From Rhodobacteraceae bacterium IMCC1335 (GTDB lineage: Bacteria; Pseudomonadota; Alphaproteobacteria; Rhodobacterales; Rhodobacteraceae): a stretch of DNA of 64,000 nucleotides. Each line of letters starts with the position of its first letter. The stretch's first letter is position 1. The notes under the pieces were generated by a model. The model saw nothing but the letters and a program-made list of their open reading frames with translations. It made no database searches and had not been told where the DNA came from. The translations under genes and the position numbers were made by a program. Below, one piece after another: positions 18,417-28,013 of the stretch. The stretch lies in the NCBI GenBank assembly GCA_039640495.1, contig CP046864.1, positions 1,550,001-1,614,000 of the forward strand, given 5' to 3'.

Positions 18417-19431
18417 GGCTTCTAAGGGCAGCTGTAGTATCGGGGGGAATTTGGCTACCAATGCAGGGGGCATACAGGTTGTGCGCTATGGCAACACGCG
18501 AGATTTATGTTTGGAGATAGAAGCCGTGTTGCCCGGCGGCTCGATTCTAAGCGATCTCAGCCCTTTGCATAAAGACAATACAGGGTATGATCTTAAACAT
18601 CTTTTGATTGGAAGTGAGGGGACATTGGGCGTGATAACAGCGGCCACATTCAAGCTCATACCGCTCGATCCTGAAACGGTGACCATGCTCTGCGCGGTCG
18701 CATCTCCCGCCGCTGCCCTCGCGCTCTATAAAAAGTTACGCCTCGATTTGCGAGAGAGTATTTCTGCGCTCGAACTGATGAGCGATTTCGGCTTAGAATT
18801 GGTGGCCAGTTGTTTTTCAGACCTCAAAAAACCCTTTGAACAAGATCACAGCTGGTATGTGCTGATCGAGGCAGGCGGCACCAAGGGTATTACAGATCAA
18901 GCTTTGGACGCGATGGCCGCGTGTTTGAAGACGGGTTTGGTGCAAGACGCGGTGATTGCACAATCCGATGCGCAGCGCGCCACCCTGTGGCGGTTGCGTG
19001 AAAATACACCCGAGGCAAACCGGTTGTCAGGTGCGTTTGTAAGCAGTGATACATCAGTTCCCATCAGCAAAGTTGAAGCGTTCATTCACGCAACATGCGC
19101 TGCTGTAAAAGCGATTAATCCGGATCTGAGGGTTAACACATATGGGCATATCGGTGACGGGAATATACATCACAATATTTTACCACCTCAAGGCGTTACG
19201 AAGGCCGCATTTCTAAAGGCAGAACCAGACGCGGCTGAGCGCATTCGCATGGTGATAAATGATGCCACGGTGCAATTTGGTGGCTCGATTAGCGCTGAGC
19301 ATGGGATTGGCCGCTTGAAAACGCAAGACCTTGAAGCTTATGTTAGTCCGGTAAAGCAGCGCGCGCTCAAGGCCATAAAATTGGCACTTGATCCCAACAA
19401 TATTATGAACCCCGGCGCGCTGCTTCGGTAA
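18415..19431 (+). pseudogene. 5'-truncated FAD-linked oxidase (GlcD/lactate-dehydrogenase-like)
   Basis: 338 residues corresponding to the C-terminal two-thirds of a glycolate oxidase GlcD/D-2-hydroxyacid dehydrogenase. Homology begins abruptly at GSCSIGGNLATNAGG, the second part of the FAD-binding domain, and continues through LIGSEGTLGVITAATFKL, the cap domain and the metal/FAD block NTYGHIGDGNIHHNIL to SAEHGIGR and the terminal PNNIMNPGALL. About 130 N-terminal residues, including the first FAD-binding half, are missing, and upstream DNA belongs to tctC on the other strand. There is no ribosome-binding site before the first ATG. A functional enzyme is unlikely. Confidence 0.82.
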
Positions 19432-20559
19432 AGCGATGAATTTTGGTTTGATGGCTTGAAATAGTATCCGGTTTGCGTTCAAAGCGCGGGATACGCGCGG
19501 GGCTGCAATCTGGCGGCGTCTCGCAAGCATTTTTGTTAATGCCATCGCGCAAGAGATTCGGCGCCCCGCATTGATATAGATACTAAGCAGATTACACAAA
19601 ATAAAGCCGGTTGCCTGCCACGGAATGCGCGGTTCGGGTTTGATATTGGCGGCTTTTCAATTGCCAAACCCTACGCTGGTTAAGATGGTATCTCCGCAGA
19701 GTGGTCAGCGTTTCAGCCGATGATTGCGCAAAAAAATCCGCCAATGTTGCCGAGGCGGCTGCCCCTGCCTGCGCGCAATGATACGAGAAATTGAATATTA
19801 TGGGCAATGCATTCATAGAAAATATCAACTGCATCTTCTTCAAAACGCATAGTTGTTTTCATGGGGACGATATGAGGCTTTAAAAAAGGCTTTTTGGTAG
19901 ATGCACCTTCCGCGTCGGCGGTGATATTAAAATAGTTAGGAAGATCGCAACACGGCTGGTCAGCGTAAAGGTCGCGGCGTTAAGCCTCGTTGTGTTCGTC
20001 AACAAGGCATAGGCCGTATTTACATCGAGATCGAAATTTGCTGGATTATTCGCGATGCAACAGCGCGTGAACCGGCTCATATTTGCCAGCTTATCTTAAA
20101 ACCGCGTAAATTGATACAAATCTGTCAGTTTTGGAGGGTGATATAGGCTGTTTACTCCGATTTAATAAGGTAGAGCCCAGCTAATTTTCTTGACATCGCA
20201 AGTGACATAACACCGTGCTGACGGATTGACCGCTTTCTAGCGCTATTGTTTGTCTTGAGGCCATTTTGGCTGTGAGCTGAAAGATCTCAAGCTATTTTAA
20301 GCTTATTTCCGAATGTCACATGCGTTCATGTTATCCATTTATAATGACCAGTCGAATGATATATTTTTGTTAGGAAAAGATATATAGGGTTGGCTTGGCT
20401 GAAATTGCAGCATCGGATTATGGCTGCACATCTTAGCGCTTCTGTGGTAGGGGCACAGGCGGTGCCGCTCTTGGTTGCATGGATAGGGCTGCTAAAAACA
20501 TTTGTTTTTTTAAGCTAATTTACGTTAGGTTTCACCGCGCAAGGCTGTAAGGTGAGTTT
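19432..20559. other. Long interval without supported gene
   Basis: About 1.1 kb. The minus-strand frames 19592-19843 and 19880-20080 have no ribosome-binding sites and are not recognised. The stretch resembles decayed coding DNA, but no family could be named. The promoter of the following hydroxylase-like gene should lie near 20480-20550. Confidence 0.4.
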
Positions 20560-21540
20560 ATGGATGACGCTCCAATCAAAGGCTGGAACCATATTCCAGA
20601 GGTTCCGATTAAAGTCTCTCCGTTTTTTAGGTGGCCTTTAAAGCCATCAGAGATGCTATCATGGATTTGGAATTCGTGGTTTTTAATTTCTGAAAAGCTG
20701 ATTATTATCGTGCTGGCCTTTGTGTCTTTTTATTGGTTTCAGCCCCCGCTTACTGAGGTAAAGGAATTTGCTTTTGGCTGGATTGCTGAAATGTATTTGC
20801 GCAATTTGGTTTTAATGACAGGTGTTGCAGGCGGGCTGCATCTTTATTTTTATACCTTTACCAAACAGGGCCAAACCCTCAAATATGATCCCCGCCCATT
20901 GATGAAAAACGGCAAGCAATTCACGCTTGGTGGGCAAATTCGCGATAATATGTTTTGGACCTTGGCCAGCGGCGTGACCATTTGGACAGGGTATGAAGCG
21001 TTAATGTTTTGGGCTTTGGCAAACGGCTACGCGCCCATGCTGACCTGGGCGGCCCATCCGGTTTGGTTTGTTGCCCTGTTTCTGCTGATCCCAATCTGGG
21101 AAAGTTTTTACTTTTATTGGATCCATCGGCTACTTCATGTCCCATTCATGTACAAATATGTGCATGCTTTGCATCATCGAAATATTAACGTTGGCCCATG
21201 GTCTGGGCTGTCTATGCATCCGGTTGAGCATGTCATTTACCTGGGCACCGTGTTGATCCATTGGGTGGTTGCCGCTCATCCAGTGCATATCTTGTATCAC
21301 CTGCAATATTATACATTGACCGCTGCCACCACGCATACAGGGTTTGAAGGTTTGATTGTGAAAAACCAAGACCGGCTAAAACTTGGTACCTTTCATCACC
21401 AAATGCATCATCGGTATTTTGAATGCAATTACGGGTCTTTGGAAATGCCGTGGGATAAATTGTTCGGGTCTTTTCACGATGGAACACAAGGCGCGGATGA
21501 GCGGATCAAGCAGCGCCGAAAACGCATGATGAACCCCTAA
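20560..21540 (+). CDS. Fatty acid hydroxylase / sterol desaturase superfamily membrane enzyme
   Basis: A 326-residue integral membrane protein with about four hydrophobic segments and the histidine clusters of the di-iron hydroxylase superfamily: HRLLH (189-193), HALHH (202-206), MHPVEH near 219-224 and HHQMHH near 286-291 followed by FECNYG. Such enzymes insert oxygen or a double bond into lipid or sterol chains at the membrane face. Substrate cannot be read from sequence; many roseobacters carry these as single genes, and lipid modification is the most likely role. Starts with ATG after GGTGAG. No operon partner. Confidence 0.85.
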   Translation: MDDAPIKGWNHIPEVPIKVSPFFRWPLKPSEMLSWIWNSWFLISEKLIIIVLAFVSFYWFQPPLTEVKEFAFGWIAEMYLRNLVLMTGVAGGLHLYFYTFTKQGQTLKYDPRPLMKNGKQFTLGGQIRDNMFWTLASGVTIWTGYEALMFWALANGYAPMLTWAAHPVWFVALFLLIPIWESFYFYWIHRLLHVPFMYKYVHALHHRNINVGPWSGLSMHPVEHVIYLGTVLIHWVVAAHPVHILYHLQYYTLTAATTHTGFEGLIVKNQDRLKLGTFHHQMHHRYFECNYGSLEMPWDKLFGSFHDGTQGADERIKQRRKRMMNP

Positions 21541-22394
21541 ACAAGCCATCTGTAAAATCTGTTTGGCGGCCAACACACTTTTTAGTCTTAGCGCTGGGCG
21601 CAGATTAAGCTACGCGAAAAGATTTTAGGGCAACCTTTGGTCATACGGTTTGATATGATTTGCAGCTTCGTCATTGGGTTGAGGGTTGCATAGCCGCGCA
21701 TGGCTTTTGATAAAGCACCCACCCGCGCTTGATAGCCGCCTGTTAAAAACGTTTCTTAAATTGAAAAGGGCAAATTTTGAAGCAGCAAAGCCATAGACGG
21801 CTTCACGCGTCAGAGTGATTTTGCCCAGCTGATGTTCCAGCGCTGAGATCGAAAAATAGGTGATGTATCTTCATTTTGATTGGGTTTAAGTTAAAAATAA
21901 TAACTGTCATTTTAGTATGTTAGGACATTTCTTTGTTGTCTGTCAGCGGGTGACTAACAGAAAGGTGCAAGGGCATAGGCATGGCCCGGCATTCGTAAAA
22001 GGGCGCTTGGCTTAAGTTCCTTACACAATGCAACGCTGTTATTTGGAGAATTCGTAGGGGAGTTTAAGTGTCACTAATTTACAAAATTTAAATTAAAGTT
22101 AAATGAATTATGCCTCTTTACGGCATAAGCCTATTTCAAACACATACAAAATTCAGAGCGTATATGATGCAATAAGTGTCAAAAGAAACCGCATTTTTGT
22201 TACGTAGCTTTTCCGTTCGAGATCGGTTTTCTAGCTTAAAATAATGGCCTGATATGCGGTGCATTTTCCAATCAAAATACTGCATCGCAACGCTAAAAAC
22301 AATTTAAAAAATTGTCTTATTTTCTATTCCAATTCACTGATTACTTGTTAGGCTGATCAGCGGAAGACAACTAAAAAAATCAAGGAGTATAATA
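21541..22394. other. Interval upstream of the ABC operon
   Basis: No intact gene. On the minus strand about 21860-21740 there is a coding-like fragment (LEHQLGKITLTREAVYGFAA) without a start, perhaps a relic. The last 150 bases are very A+T-rich and should hold the promoter of the ABC operon. Confidence 0.4.
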
Positions 22395-23351
22395 ATGAAG
22401 ACGTTATTGAAAGCCACATTGGCTTCTGCACTTTTGTCTGGCTTTGCAGCGCCGGCAGCCTTCGCGGCGGACGTTGTGATCGGCGTTCCTAATTGGCCCT
22501 CTGTTCGCGTTACGGCGCATGTTCTCAAAGTGGTTATGGAAGATAATTTTGGCTTGGAAGTTGAGCTTCAAAATGGCTCAAACCCAGTGGTTTTTGAAGC
22601 CATGGACACAGGTTCGATGCATGTGCATCCCGAAGTTTGGTTGCCAAACCAAACCAACTTGCACAATAAATTTGTGAAAGAAAAGAAAACTGTATCTGTG
22701 AACCCAAATGGTGTGGCTGGCGATCAGGCGATGTGTGTGACAGCGGGCACAGCGGCACGGACGGGTATCAGCGAGCTGGCAGAACTCACCAATCCCGATA
22801 TGGCTAAAAACTTTGACACTGATGGCGATGGAAAAGGCGAAATCTGGATCGGCGCGTCTGGTTGGGCATCAACAAATGTTGAAAAAATTCGCGCTAAATC
22901 CTATGGCTATGCCGAAACAATGAACCTGAAAGAGATGGATGAATCGCTTGCTCTGGCAGAGGTTGATGCCGCCGTTGCGCAAGATAAAAACATCGTCTTT
23001 TTCTGCTACACGCCACATCACATGTTTGCATTGCATGATCTTGTGATCTTGAAAGAGCCCGCCTATGACGCCTCAAAATGGAGCGTGAAACAGCCAACTG
23101 ATGGCGCTGATTGGTTGGAAGTTTCAGAAGCCCCCACCGCGTGGGATACGGCGTATTTGCACATTCACTTTGCGTCAGCTCTGGCCGATACAAATCCGGG
23201 TGCTGCAAAAATGCTATCACAAGCTGCGCTGAACACAGATATCGTTTCTGCCATGACCTACGCGCTCGTGGTTGAAAAGCAGGATCCTGCCGAGTTTGCT
23301 AAAAACTGGGTTGCCGAAAATTCTGATCTGGTCGATAGCTGGTTAAACTAA
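22395..23351 (+). CDS. ABC transporter substrate-binding protein, glycine-betaine/proline type (OpuAC)
   Basis: A 318-residue periplasmic receptor; signal peptide cleaved after AAFA (about residue 24). The start of the mature chain (VVIGVPNWPSVRVTAHVLKVV) and the block HVHPEVWLPNQ are typical of OpuAC-like proteins, which bind quaternary amines through aromatic boxes. Trp-rich sites (IGASGWAST, SKWSVKQPTDGADWLEV) fit that. AAGGAG precedes the ATG. The ATPase and permease follow, so it delivers substrate to them. Given the downstream genes, a cationic guanidino compound is as likely a ligand as betaine. Confidence 0.88.
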   Translation: MKTLLKATLASALLSGFAAPAAFAADVVIGVPNWPSVRVTAHVLKVVMEDNFGLEVELQNGSNPVVFEAMDTGSMHVHPEVWLPNQTNLHNKFVKEKKTVSVNPNGVAGDQAMCVTAGTAARTGISELAELTNPDMAKNFDTDGDGKGEIWIGASGWASTNVEKIRAKSYGYAETMNLKEMDESLALAEVDAAVAQDKNIVFFCYTPHHMFALHDLVILKEPAYDASKWSVKQPTDGADWLEVSEAPTAWDTAYLHIHFASALADTNPGAAKMLSQAALNTDIVSAMTYALVVEKQDPAEFAKNWVAENSDLVDSWLN

Positions 23352-23370
23352 AAATAGCGTGAAGTGAAAT

Positions 23371-23406
23371 AAGCCAGCAGTGCCGTCGAATGCATTGCTG
23401 GCTTTT
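23371..23406 (+). terminator. Intra-operon hairpin after the binding-protein gene
   Basis: Stem AGCCAGCA (23372-23379) with TGCTGGCT (23396-23403) and a short T run (23403-23406), in the gap between the binding-protein and ATPase genes. It probably lets only part of transcription through, which would keep the binding protein in excess over the membrane parts. Confidence 0.6.
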
Positions 23407-23425
23407 ATATGGCCGGGGGAAGCTT

Positions 23426-24475
23426 GTGTCCGAAGATGTAATAAAATTGGAACATGTGTGGAAAATTTTTGGTGAAAACGCCCAAGCAGCTATGGAAGCC
23501 ATCGAGGCGCGTAATCTTTCCAAAGATCAGGTTCTAAAAGAATTTAAATGTGTTGTGGGTATCGCGGATTGTTCATTTTCGGTGCGCAAAGGCGAGGTGT
23601 TCTGCGTGATGGGGCTGTCAGGATCCGGCAAGTCGACCATGGTGCGCCATCTCAATCGCTTGATCGAACCAACCGCCGGTTTCATCGAGGTGCTTGGAAA
23701 AGATATGCGGGCCTTGTCCGATGTTGATTTGCGTGCCATGCGCGCGCGGGAGATCGGTATGGTGTTTCAGCATATGGCGCTTTTGCCGCATCGTACGGTG
23801 CGCGACAATGTTGCCTTTCCCTTGCAAATTCGTGGTGAGTCAAAGGCGCGTAGATGGGACATATCCCAACAATGTTTGAACCTGGTCAACCTTAATGGAT
23901 ATGAAGATCGTTTCCCTTCTGAGCTTTCTGGCGGCATGCAGCAGCGCGTTGGTCTGGCCCGGGCCTTGGCCTCTGACCCTGAAGTTTTGTTGATGGATGA
24001 GCCGTTTTCGGCGCTGGACCCGTTGATCCGCCGGCAATTACAAGATCAATTTATGGATCTATCTAGGAATTTACAGAAAACAACGGTTTTTATAACCCAT
24101 GATTTGGATGAGGCAATTCGCATTGGCCATCGCATTGCGATTATGAAAGATGGCCGGATCGTACAAATTGGAACGCCTGAGGAAATCGTCACCCAACCTG
24201 CGGATGATTACGTCCGCGATTTCGTGGAAGGGATTTCGAAGTTAAAGCTTGTCTATGCGCATTCTATTATGGTGCCAATTGCCCAGTTTAAAGCGGCGTC
24301 GAACGATGATTTGTCTCAGTCTCCCAAAGCCCATCACGGCTGCGATTTGGATCGACTGATCGATATTTCTACAACAACAGAGCATCCAATCGTTATTCAA
24401 GATGACGACGGAAACGATATTGGTGTTATCGATAAAACCACCCTTCTGAAGGGCATTCAGGGAGGCAAAGCATGA
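23426..24475 (+). CDS. ABC transporter ATP-binding protein, ProV/OpuAA type
   Basis: A 349-residue ATPase. Walker A GLSGSGKST, Q-loop VFQHMALLPHRTV, signature LSGGMQQRVGLARAL, Walker B VLLMDEPFSALDP and the switch His in VFITHDLDEA are all present. The N-terminal stretch before Walker A is long, as usual for ProV, and the C-terminal 90 residues are a degenerate regulatory region. The start GTG at 23426 follows GGGGGA at good spacing; the upstream in-frame ATG lies in the hairpin. It powers uptake by the permease encoded next, with an ATGA overlap. Confidence 0.9.
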   Translation: MSEDVIKLEHVWKIFGENAQAAMEAIEARNLSKDQVLKEFKCVVGIADCSFSVRKGEVFCVMGLSGSGKSTMVRHLNRLIEPTAGFIEVLGKDMRALSDVDLRAMRAREIGMVFQHMALLPHRTVRDNVAFPLQIRGESKARRWDISQQCLNLVNLNGYEDRFPSELSGGMQQRVGLARALASDPEVLLMDEPFSALDPLIRRQLQDQFMDLSRNLQKTTVFITHDLDEAIRIGHRIAIMKDGRIVQIGTPEEIVTQPADDYVRDFVEGISKLKLVYAHSIMVPIAQFKAASNDDLSQSPKAHHGCDLDRLIDISTTTEHPIVIQDDDGNDIGVIDKTTLLKGIQGGKA

Positions 24476-26031
24476 CCAAGGGCGCAGCACAAGAGACCGG
24501 TCTTGATGATCTGGCAAAAGATTTTATCGTTGAAAATAATGCGTATTACCAAACTGCTTTTGCCAAAATTCAACGCGCCGAAGGGGTTGTTTTCTCATGG
24601 AACACGATGGCAGCGGTGTTTGGCCCTTTATGGGGAGCCTTGCGAGGGGTCTGGGGGTTTTTCTGGGTATTTATCGTTTTAGAGCTCTTTGCTTTAGTGC
24701 AGATTGGCCGCGGGTTATGGGGCGAATTGGGAGGCGATAAAATAGAGCGCTATGAGCGCCTTTTAACCAATATCGCAAAACGGCAGGATCAAGCAAAAGC
24801 GCTGCAGGCCGCTGGCGATACGGATGCTGCGGCTGCAAAGTTAAAAATTGCGGCAAACTTACAGGCCGCTGCAGATAATGCACTGCTTGCGGCCGAGGCT
24901 GCTGCGGCGCAAGCCTCAGGGATATTACTCAGTGGGCTGGTTCTGTTTGGGCTGATTAAGTTGCTTGAAGGGTTCTACGCCAATATCGCCTATGAACGGC
25001 AATATTTGGCTTGGCGTTCAAATCCTAAAGTGCAAACCGGCGTGAATTGGCAAAGCGCGTTTTGGGGCGGCCTGTTGCTGCTTTGTATTTGGCCCCTTAC
25101 CTTGCTGCGTTTCACGGTGGCAAAAGCGGATGAGGTTCTTTCTGGGCTGACAGGTGGGGTGCTTGGCGGCTCAATACCGATCAGTGAGTTTCCAGTCGGT
25201 AAAGAGTATTTCTCGGCTTTAGCGCTGCATGGGGATAATGGTTTTGATGCTTTGGCGATCCGTTTCAGCGGTATTTTCGATGGGATTACGGCAGCAATAC
25301 GATGGACTTTAACCGGTATTGAAGTGCTTTTGATTGATACGCCTTGGCCCGTTGTTATGGTGGTCATTGTGGTGATTGCCCTGCGTTTGGCTGGACTGCG
25401 CGTGGCAATTTTTACCGCTGCAGCTTTGGCTTATCTGGCCTTTATGGGGCTGTGGGAAATGTCGATGATTACAGTGGCTTTGATCGGAACAGGAGCGTTT
25501 TTATGCGTTTTGTTTGGAATTCCTCTTGGCATTTGGTTTGGGAAAAGCTCCCGGGCCTACCGATTTGCTGAACCTGTTCTTGATTTCATGCAAACCATGC
25601 CCGCCTTTGTTTATTTAATCCCGATTATTGCGTTTTTTGGCACTGGAAAGCCCCCAGGCGTTTTGGCAACAATCATCTTTGCGATGCCGCCGGTGATCCG
25701 TCTGACGGCTTTGGGGATGCGCGGTGTACCCGAAACCACCAAAGAGGCAGCCGTGGCATTTGGGTGTTCGCGGTGGCAATTGCTGCGAAATGTGGAATTG
25801 CCATTGGCGATGCCATCGATCATGACGGGGATCAATCAAACCATATTGATGAGCCTGTCGATGGTGGTGATTGCATCGCTTATCGGCGCCGAAGGGCTGG
25901 GCGCGCTGATCCTTGAAGCGTTGCAATATGCGGCAAAAGGGCAGGGGCTGCTTGGTGGCTTGGCAATTTTGTTTTGCGCTATGGTGATCGATCGGATTGC
26001 TCAGGGATCGTATCGCCGCGGTCCCAAGTAG
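24472..26031 (+). CDS. ABC permease of the ProW/OpuAB family with a long N-terminal extension
   Basis: A 519-residue membrane protein. The last ~220 residues are a normal ProW-type permease (LDFMQTMPAFVYLIPIIAFF, then the EAA-type loop TTKEAAVAFGCSRWQLLRNV). The first ~290 residues are extra: a short cytoplasmic region, two or three hydrophobic segments, and between them a charged alanine-rich helix (about residues 85-145, such as AAGDTDAAAAKLKIAANLQ) probably forming a coiled coil, then another helix pair. Ordinary ProW proteins are 280-350 residues. The extension may scaffold or regulate the complex. Its ATG overlaps the ATPase stop. Confidence 0.87.
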   Translation: MTKGAAQETGLDDLAKDFIVENNAYYQTAFAKIQRAEGVVFSWNTMAAVFGPLWGALRGVWGFFWVFIVLELFALVQIGRGLWGELGGDKIERYERLLTNIAKRQDQAKALQAAGDTDAAAAKLKIAANLQAAADNALLAAEAAAAQASGILLSGLVLFGLIKLLEGFYANIAYERQYLAWRSNPKVQTGVNWQSAFWGGLLLLCIWPLTLLRFTVAKADEVLSGLTGGVLGGSIPISEFPVGKEYFSALALHGDNGFDALAIRFSGIFDGITAAIRWTLTGIEVLLIDTPWPVVMVVIVVIALRLAGLRVAIFTAAALAYLAFMGLWEMSMITVALIGTGAFLCVLFGIPLGIWFGKSSRAYRFAEPVLDFMQTMPAFVYLIPIIAFFGTGKPPGVLATIIFAMPPVIRLTALGMRGVPETTKEAAVAFGCSRWQLLRNVELPLAMPSIMTGINQTILMSLSMVVIASLIGAEGLGALILEALQYAAKGQGLLGGLAILFCAMVIDRIAQGSYRRGPK

Positions 26032-26073
26032 AACTTTTGAACGCGCTGGATCTTGCCAAACGCGATAGGGCAT

Positions 26074-26092
26074 CGCCCCAGCAGTTGGGGCG
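26074..26092 (+). terminator. Hairpin after the ABC permease gene
   Basis: A perfect 7-bp stem CGCCCCA/TGGGGCG with loop GCAGT, 43 bases after the permease stop. No T run follows. It may mark the end of the transporter transcript or protect its 3' end. Confidence 0.45.
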
Positions 26093-26303
26093 GCGCGCTG
26101 TCGCTGAATAACGCAGTCGCGAAGCGATTTAAAAACAGTCCAGAAAACTTCGCTGATCACCTATGCACCGTTTGCAATAGCTTAAAAATCTGCGAAGCTT
26201 TCTATGCGATTACACGACATGCAGGCTGAAAAGATCGTAAAAAATTTAAATCAAAAGATCTTTTAGGCTAAGCTGAAAAAAACTGGGTAGGGAGTGCGGG
26301 CCT

Positions 26304-27182
26304 ATGGCGAGGTTTAACTGGGGAATTAACAACGATTATGCACCTTTAAAACATGTTCTTTTAGGCAAGCCAGAATATTATCGTTGGGTAGAGGCCGGCC
26401 CCTTGATTGGCCGCACGCTTGCCAATGCCCATAAAACGGGCGCAAGATTTGATCTTCAAACGGCAATGGCCCAGCATGAACAGATGGTGGCAATCTATGA
26501 AGAAAACGGCGTGTGTTGTCATTATTTACGGCCAGACGAGACATTGCATCGAAATTTTTTCGCCCGGGACTCTTCGGCCATGACGCCCTGGGGCGCACTC
26601 ATTTGTCATATGCAGCTTAAGGTGCGGCGGGCCGATTACGTTACCGCAATTCAGTTTTATCAAGAAAATAATATCCCGATTTGGAATTTTGCAACTGCGG
26701 GTCATTTTGAGGGCGGAGATTTTGTCATTCTTGAACCGGGAAAGGTTTTGATTGGCTTTTGTGGAGAGCGTTCAGAAAAAGAAGGCGCAGAACAAATTGC
26801 ACAAATGGTGCGGCGCGAGGGTTGGGAAGCATTAACGGTGCCGATTAATCGGGAATTCGTGCATATGGATGGGCTTGTTGTGCCGCTTGATGAGAAACTA
26901 CTTGTGTCTTGCCTTGATGCGTTGGAGCCTTGGGTTGTCGATCAATTAAAGGCTTGGGGCTTTAGCTTTGTGGACGTGCCATATCGCGAGGCAAAGAATC
27001 TGGGTGTGAATCTGGTTGCTCTGGGAAATCATAAAGTTTTATCGATGCAAGGTGCCAATGAACTGAACGCAAAGATACGCGCCCTGGGGTTTGAGGTTTA
27101 TGATCCGGATATGTCGATGTTTACGCTGGGCGGGGGCGGGGTACATTGCTTAAGCCAAGCGCTGTGTCGCGATAATGTGTAA
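26304..27182 (+). CDS. Amidinotransferase / dimethylargininase-like guanidino-modifying enzyme
   Basis: A 292-residue member of the guanidine-modifying superfamily (DDAH, arginine deiminase, amidinotransferases). The catalytic set is visible: HFEGGD at 134-139, His187 in FVHMDG, and nucleophile Cys282 in GGGGVHCLSQAL; FFARDSSAM near 85-93 matches the substrate-binding Asp block. These enzymes attack the guanidino carbon through a Cys-linked intermediate, releasing an amine or ammonia, or transferring the amidino group. Length fits DDAH. It follows the ABC operon by 270 bases and precedes genes including two ureohydrolases, supporting guanidino-compound metabolism. GGGAG precedes the ATG. Exact substrate unknown. 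Confidence 0.82.
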   Translation: MARFNWGINNDYAPLKHVLLGKPEYYRWVEAGPLIGRTLANAHKTGARFDLQTAMAQHEQMVAIYEENGVCCHYLRPDETLHRNFFARDSSAMTPWGALICHMQLKVRRADYVTAIQFYQENNIPIWNFATAGHFEGGDFVILEPGKVLIGFCGERSEKEGAEQIAQMVRREGWEALTVPINREFVHMDGLVVPLDEKLLVSCLDALEPWVVDQLKAWGFSFVDVPYREAKNLGVNLVALGNHKVLSMQGANELNAKIRALGFEVYDPDMSMFTLGGGGVHCLSQALCRDNV

Positions 27183-27683
27183 CCGGGCATCACAAATATT
27201 TATACTACTTGCATTTATTTGCGCGCTTTAAACGCGCTAGCGAATGCTCTCCATCTGTATATGGTGGCGGTTTTTAAGCCTGTCTTGCTGCGCTTATCCC
27301 CATTCATTTCATCGGGGTTATCAGTTTGGACGGATGTAAGAGCTCGATCAAAAGCCTGCTGCACTGAGTAAGAAAGATAGAGGTTTTTTATACATGCGGT
27401 CGGCAATTTGACCTGCGAAACCTATGCATTGCACTGATTAGGCCACGCTGAATTTAGAATGCCTTTATCGAGGGAGTGCTCTCTTCAAAAGTTACGGGCG
27501 TTCCTGTCCGGAAACGGGTCGCTATGTGTTTTGGTCTGTGAAGCGATGATAAGCTTCTTGGATTGTAAACGCATGTAATTAAAATATTTGCACTTAATAA
27601 GCAAAATAATTCATTTTTAAGAATTTAAACTTTGTGTCATCATCTGCCGTGACACTTCTAATATTTCAGTAAGGAGAGCGTCT
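27183..27683. other. Interval upstream of the second operon
   Basis: No gene seen. A GAGGGAGTGCTCTC inverted sequence occurs near 27471. The A+T-rich stretch at 27580-27660 probably holds the promoter of the aldehyde dehydrogenase operon. No match to known guanidine riboswitch motifs was noticed. Confidence 0.4.
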
Positions 27684-28013
27684 ATGCGGCGTTCAGGGGC
27701 TTGGATGCAGCTTTGTTTGAAACTGGGTGCGCGCGCGCGATGCGGCTGGTCCGCCCCTCATATATTGCCCGTTTCGGATATTTTTTTAGATGCCTTCGGA
27801 TTCTGCAGATCGGTGCGATTGGCAAGGCGCTTGACGCTATTTACCAAGCTTTTTTCTGGCCTCGATCAGGCTGCGATATGGATCAAAGCGCTTTGGGTCC
27901 AAGGTCTATGTTTAATTCAACCGAGAGAGGGCCGTATAGCGGCCCCCGGTGTTTATGGCGCCGCGCCCTATCAAAACTACAGGTCTCTTGGGGTGCAAAG
28001 GAGAGCAGAATGA
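27684..28013 (+). CDS. Possible leader ORF ahead of the aldehyde dehydrogenase gene
   Basis: A 109-codon frame with a very good AAGGAG seven bases before its ATG and a stop that overlaps the next gene's ATG (ATGA), an arrangement usual for real coupled genes. The sequence, however, is Arg-rich, low in acidic residues and not recognised, unlike neighbouring proteins. It may be a diverged small gene, a frameshifted remnant using an old start, or a translated leader. A hairpin GGGCCG-TATAG-CGGCCC (near 27931) lies within it. Confidence 0.35.
   Translation: MRRSGAWMQLCLKLGARARCGWSAPHILPVSDIFLDAFGFCRSVRLARRLTLFTKLFSGLDQAAIWIKALWVQGLCLIQPREGRIAAPGVYGAAPYQNYRSLGVQRRAE

Noticed and set aside
27420..28010. 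Guanidine riboswitch ahead of the aldehyde dehydrogenase operon
   Set aside because: The context made it attractive, but no ykkC-type conserved blocks or paired ACGG-loop hairpins were found by eye; a covariance search would be decisive.
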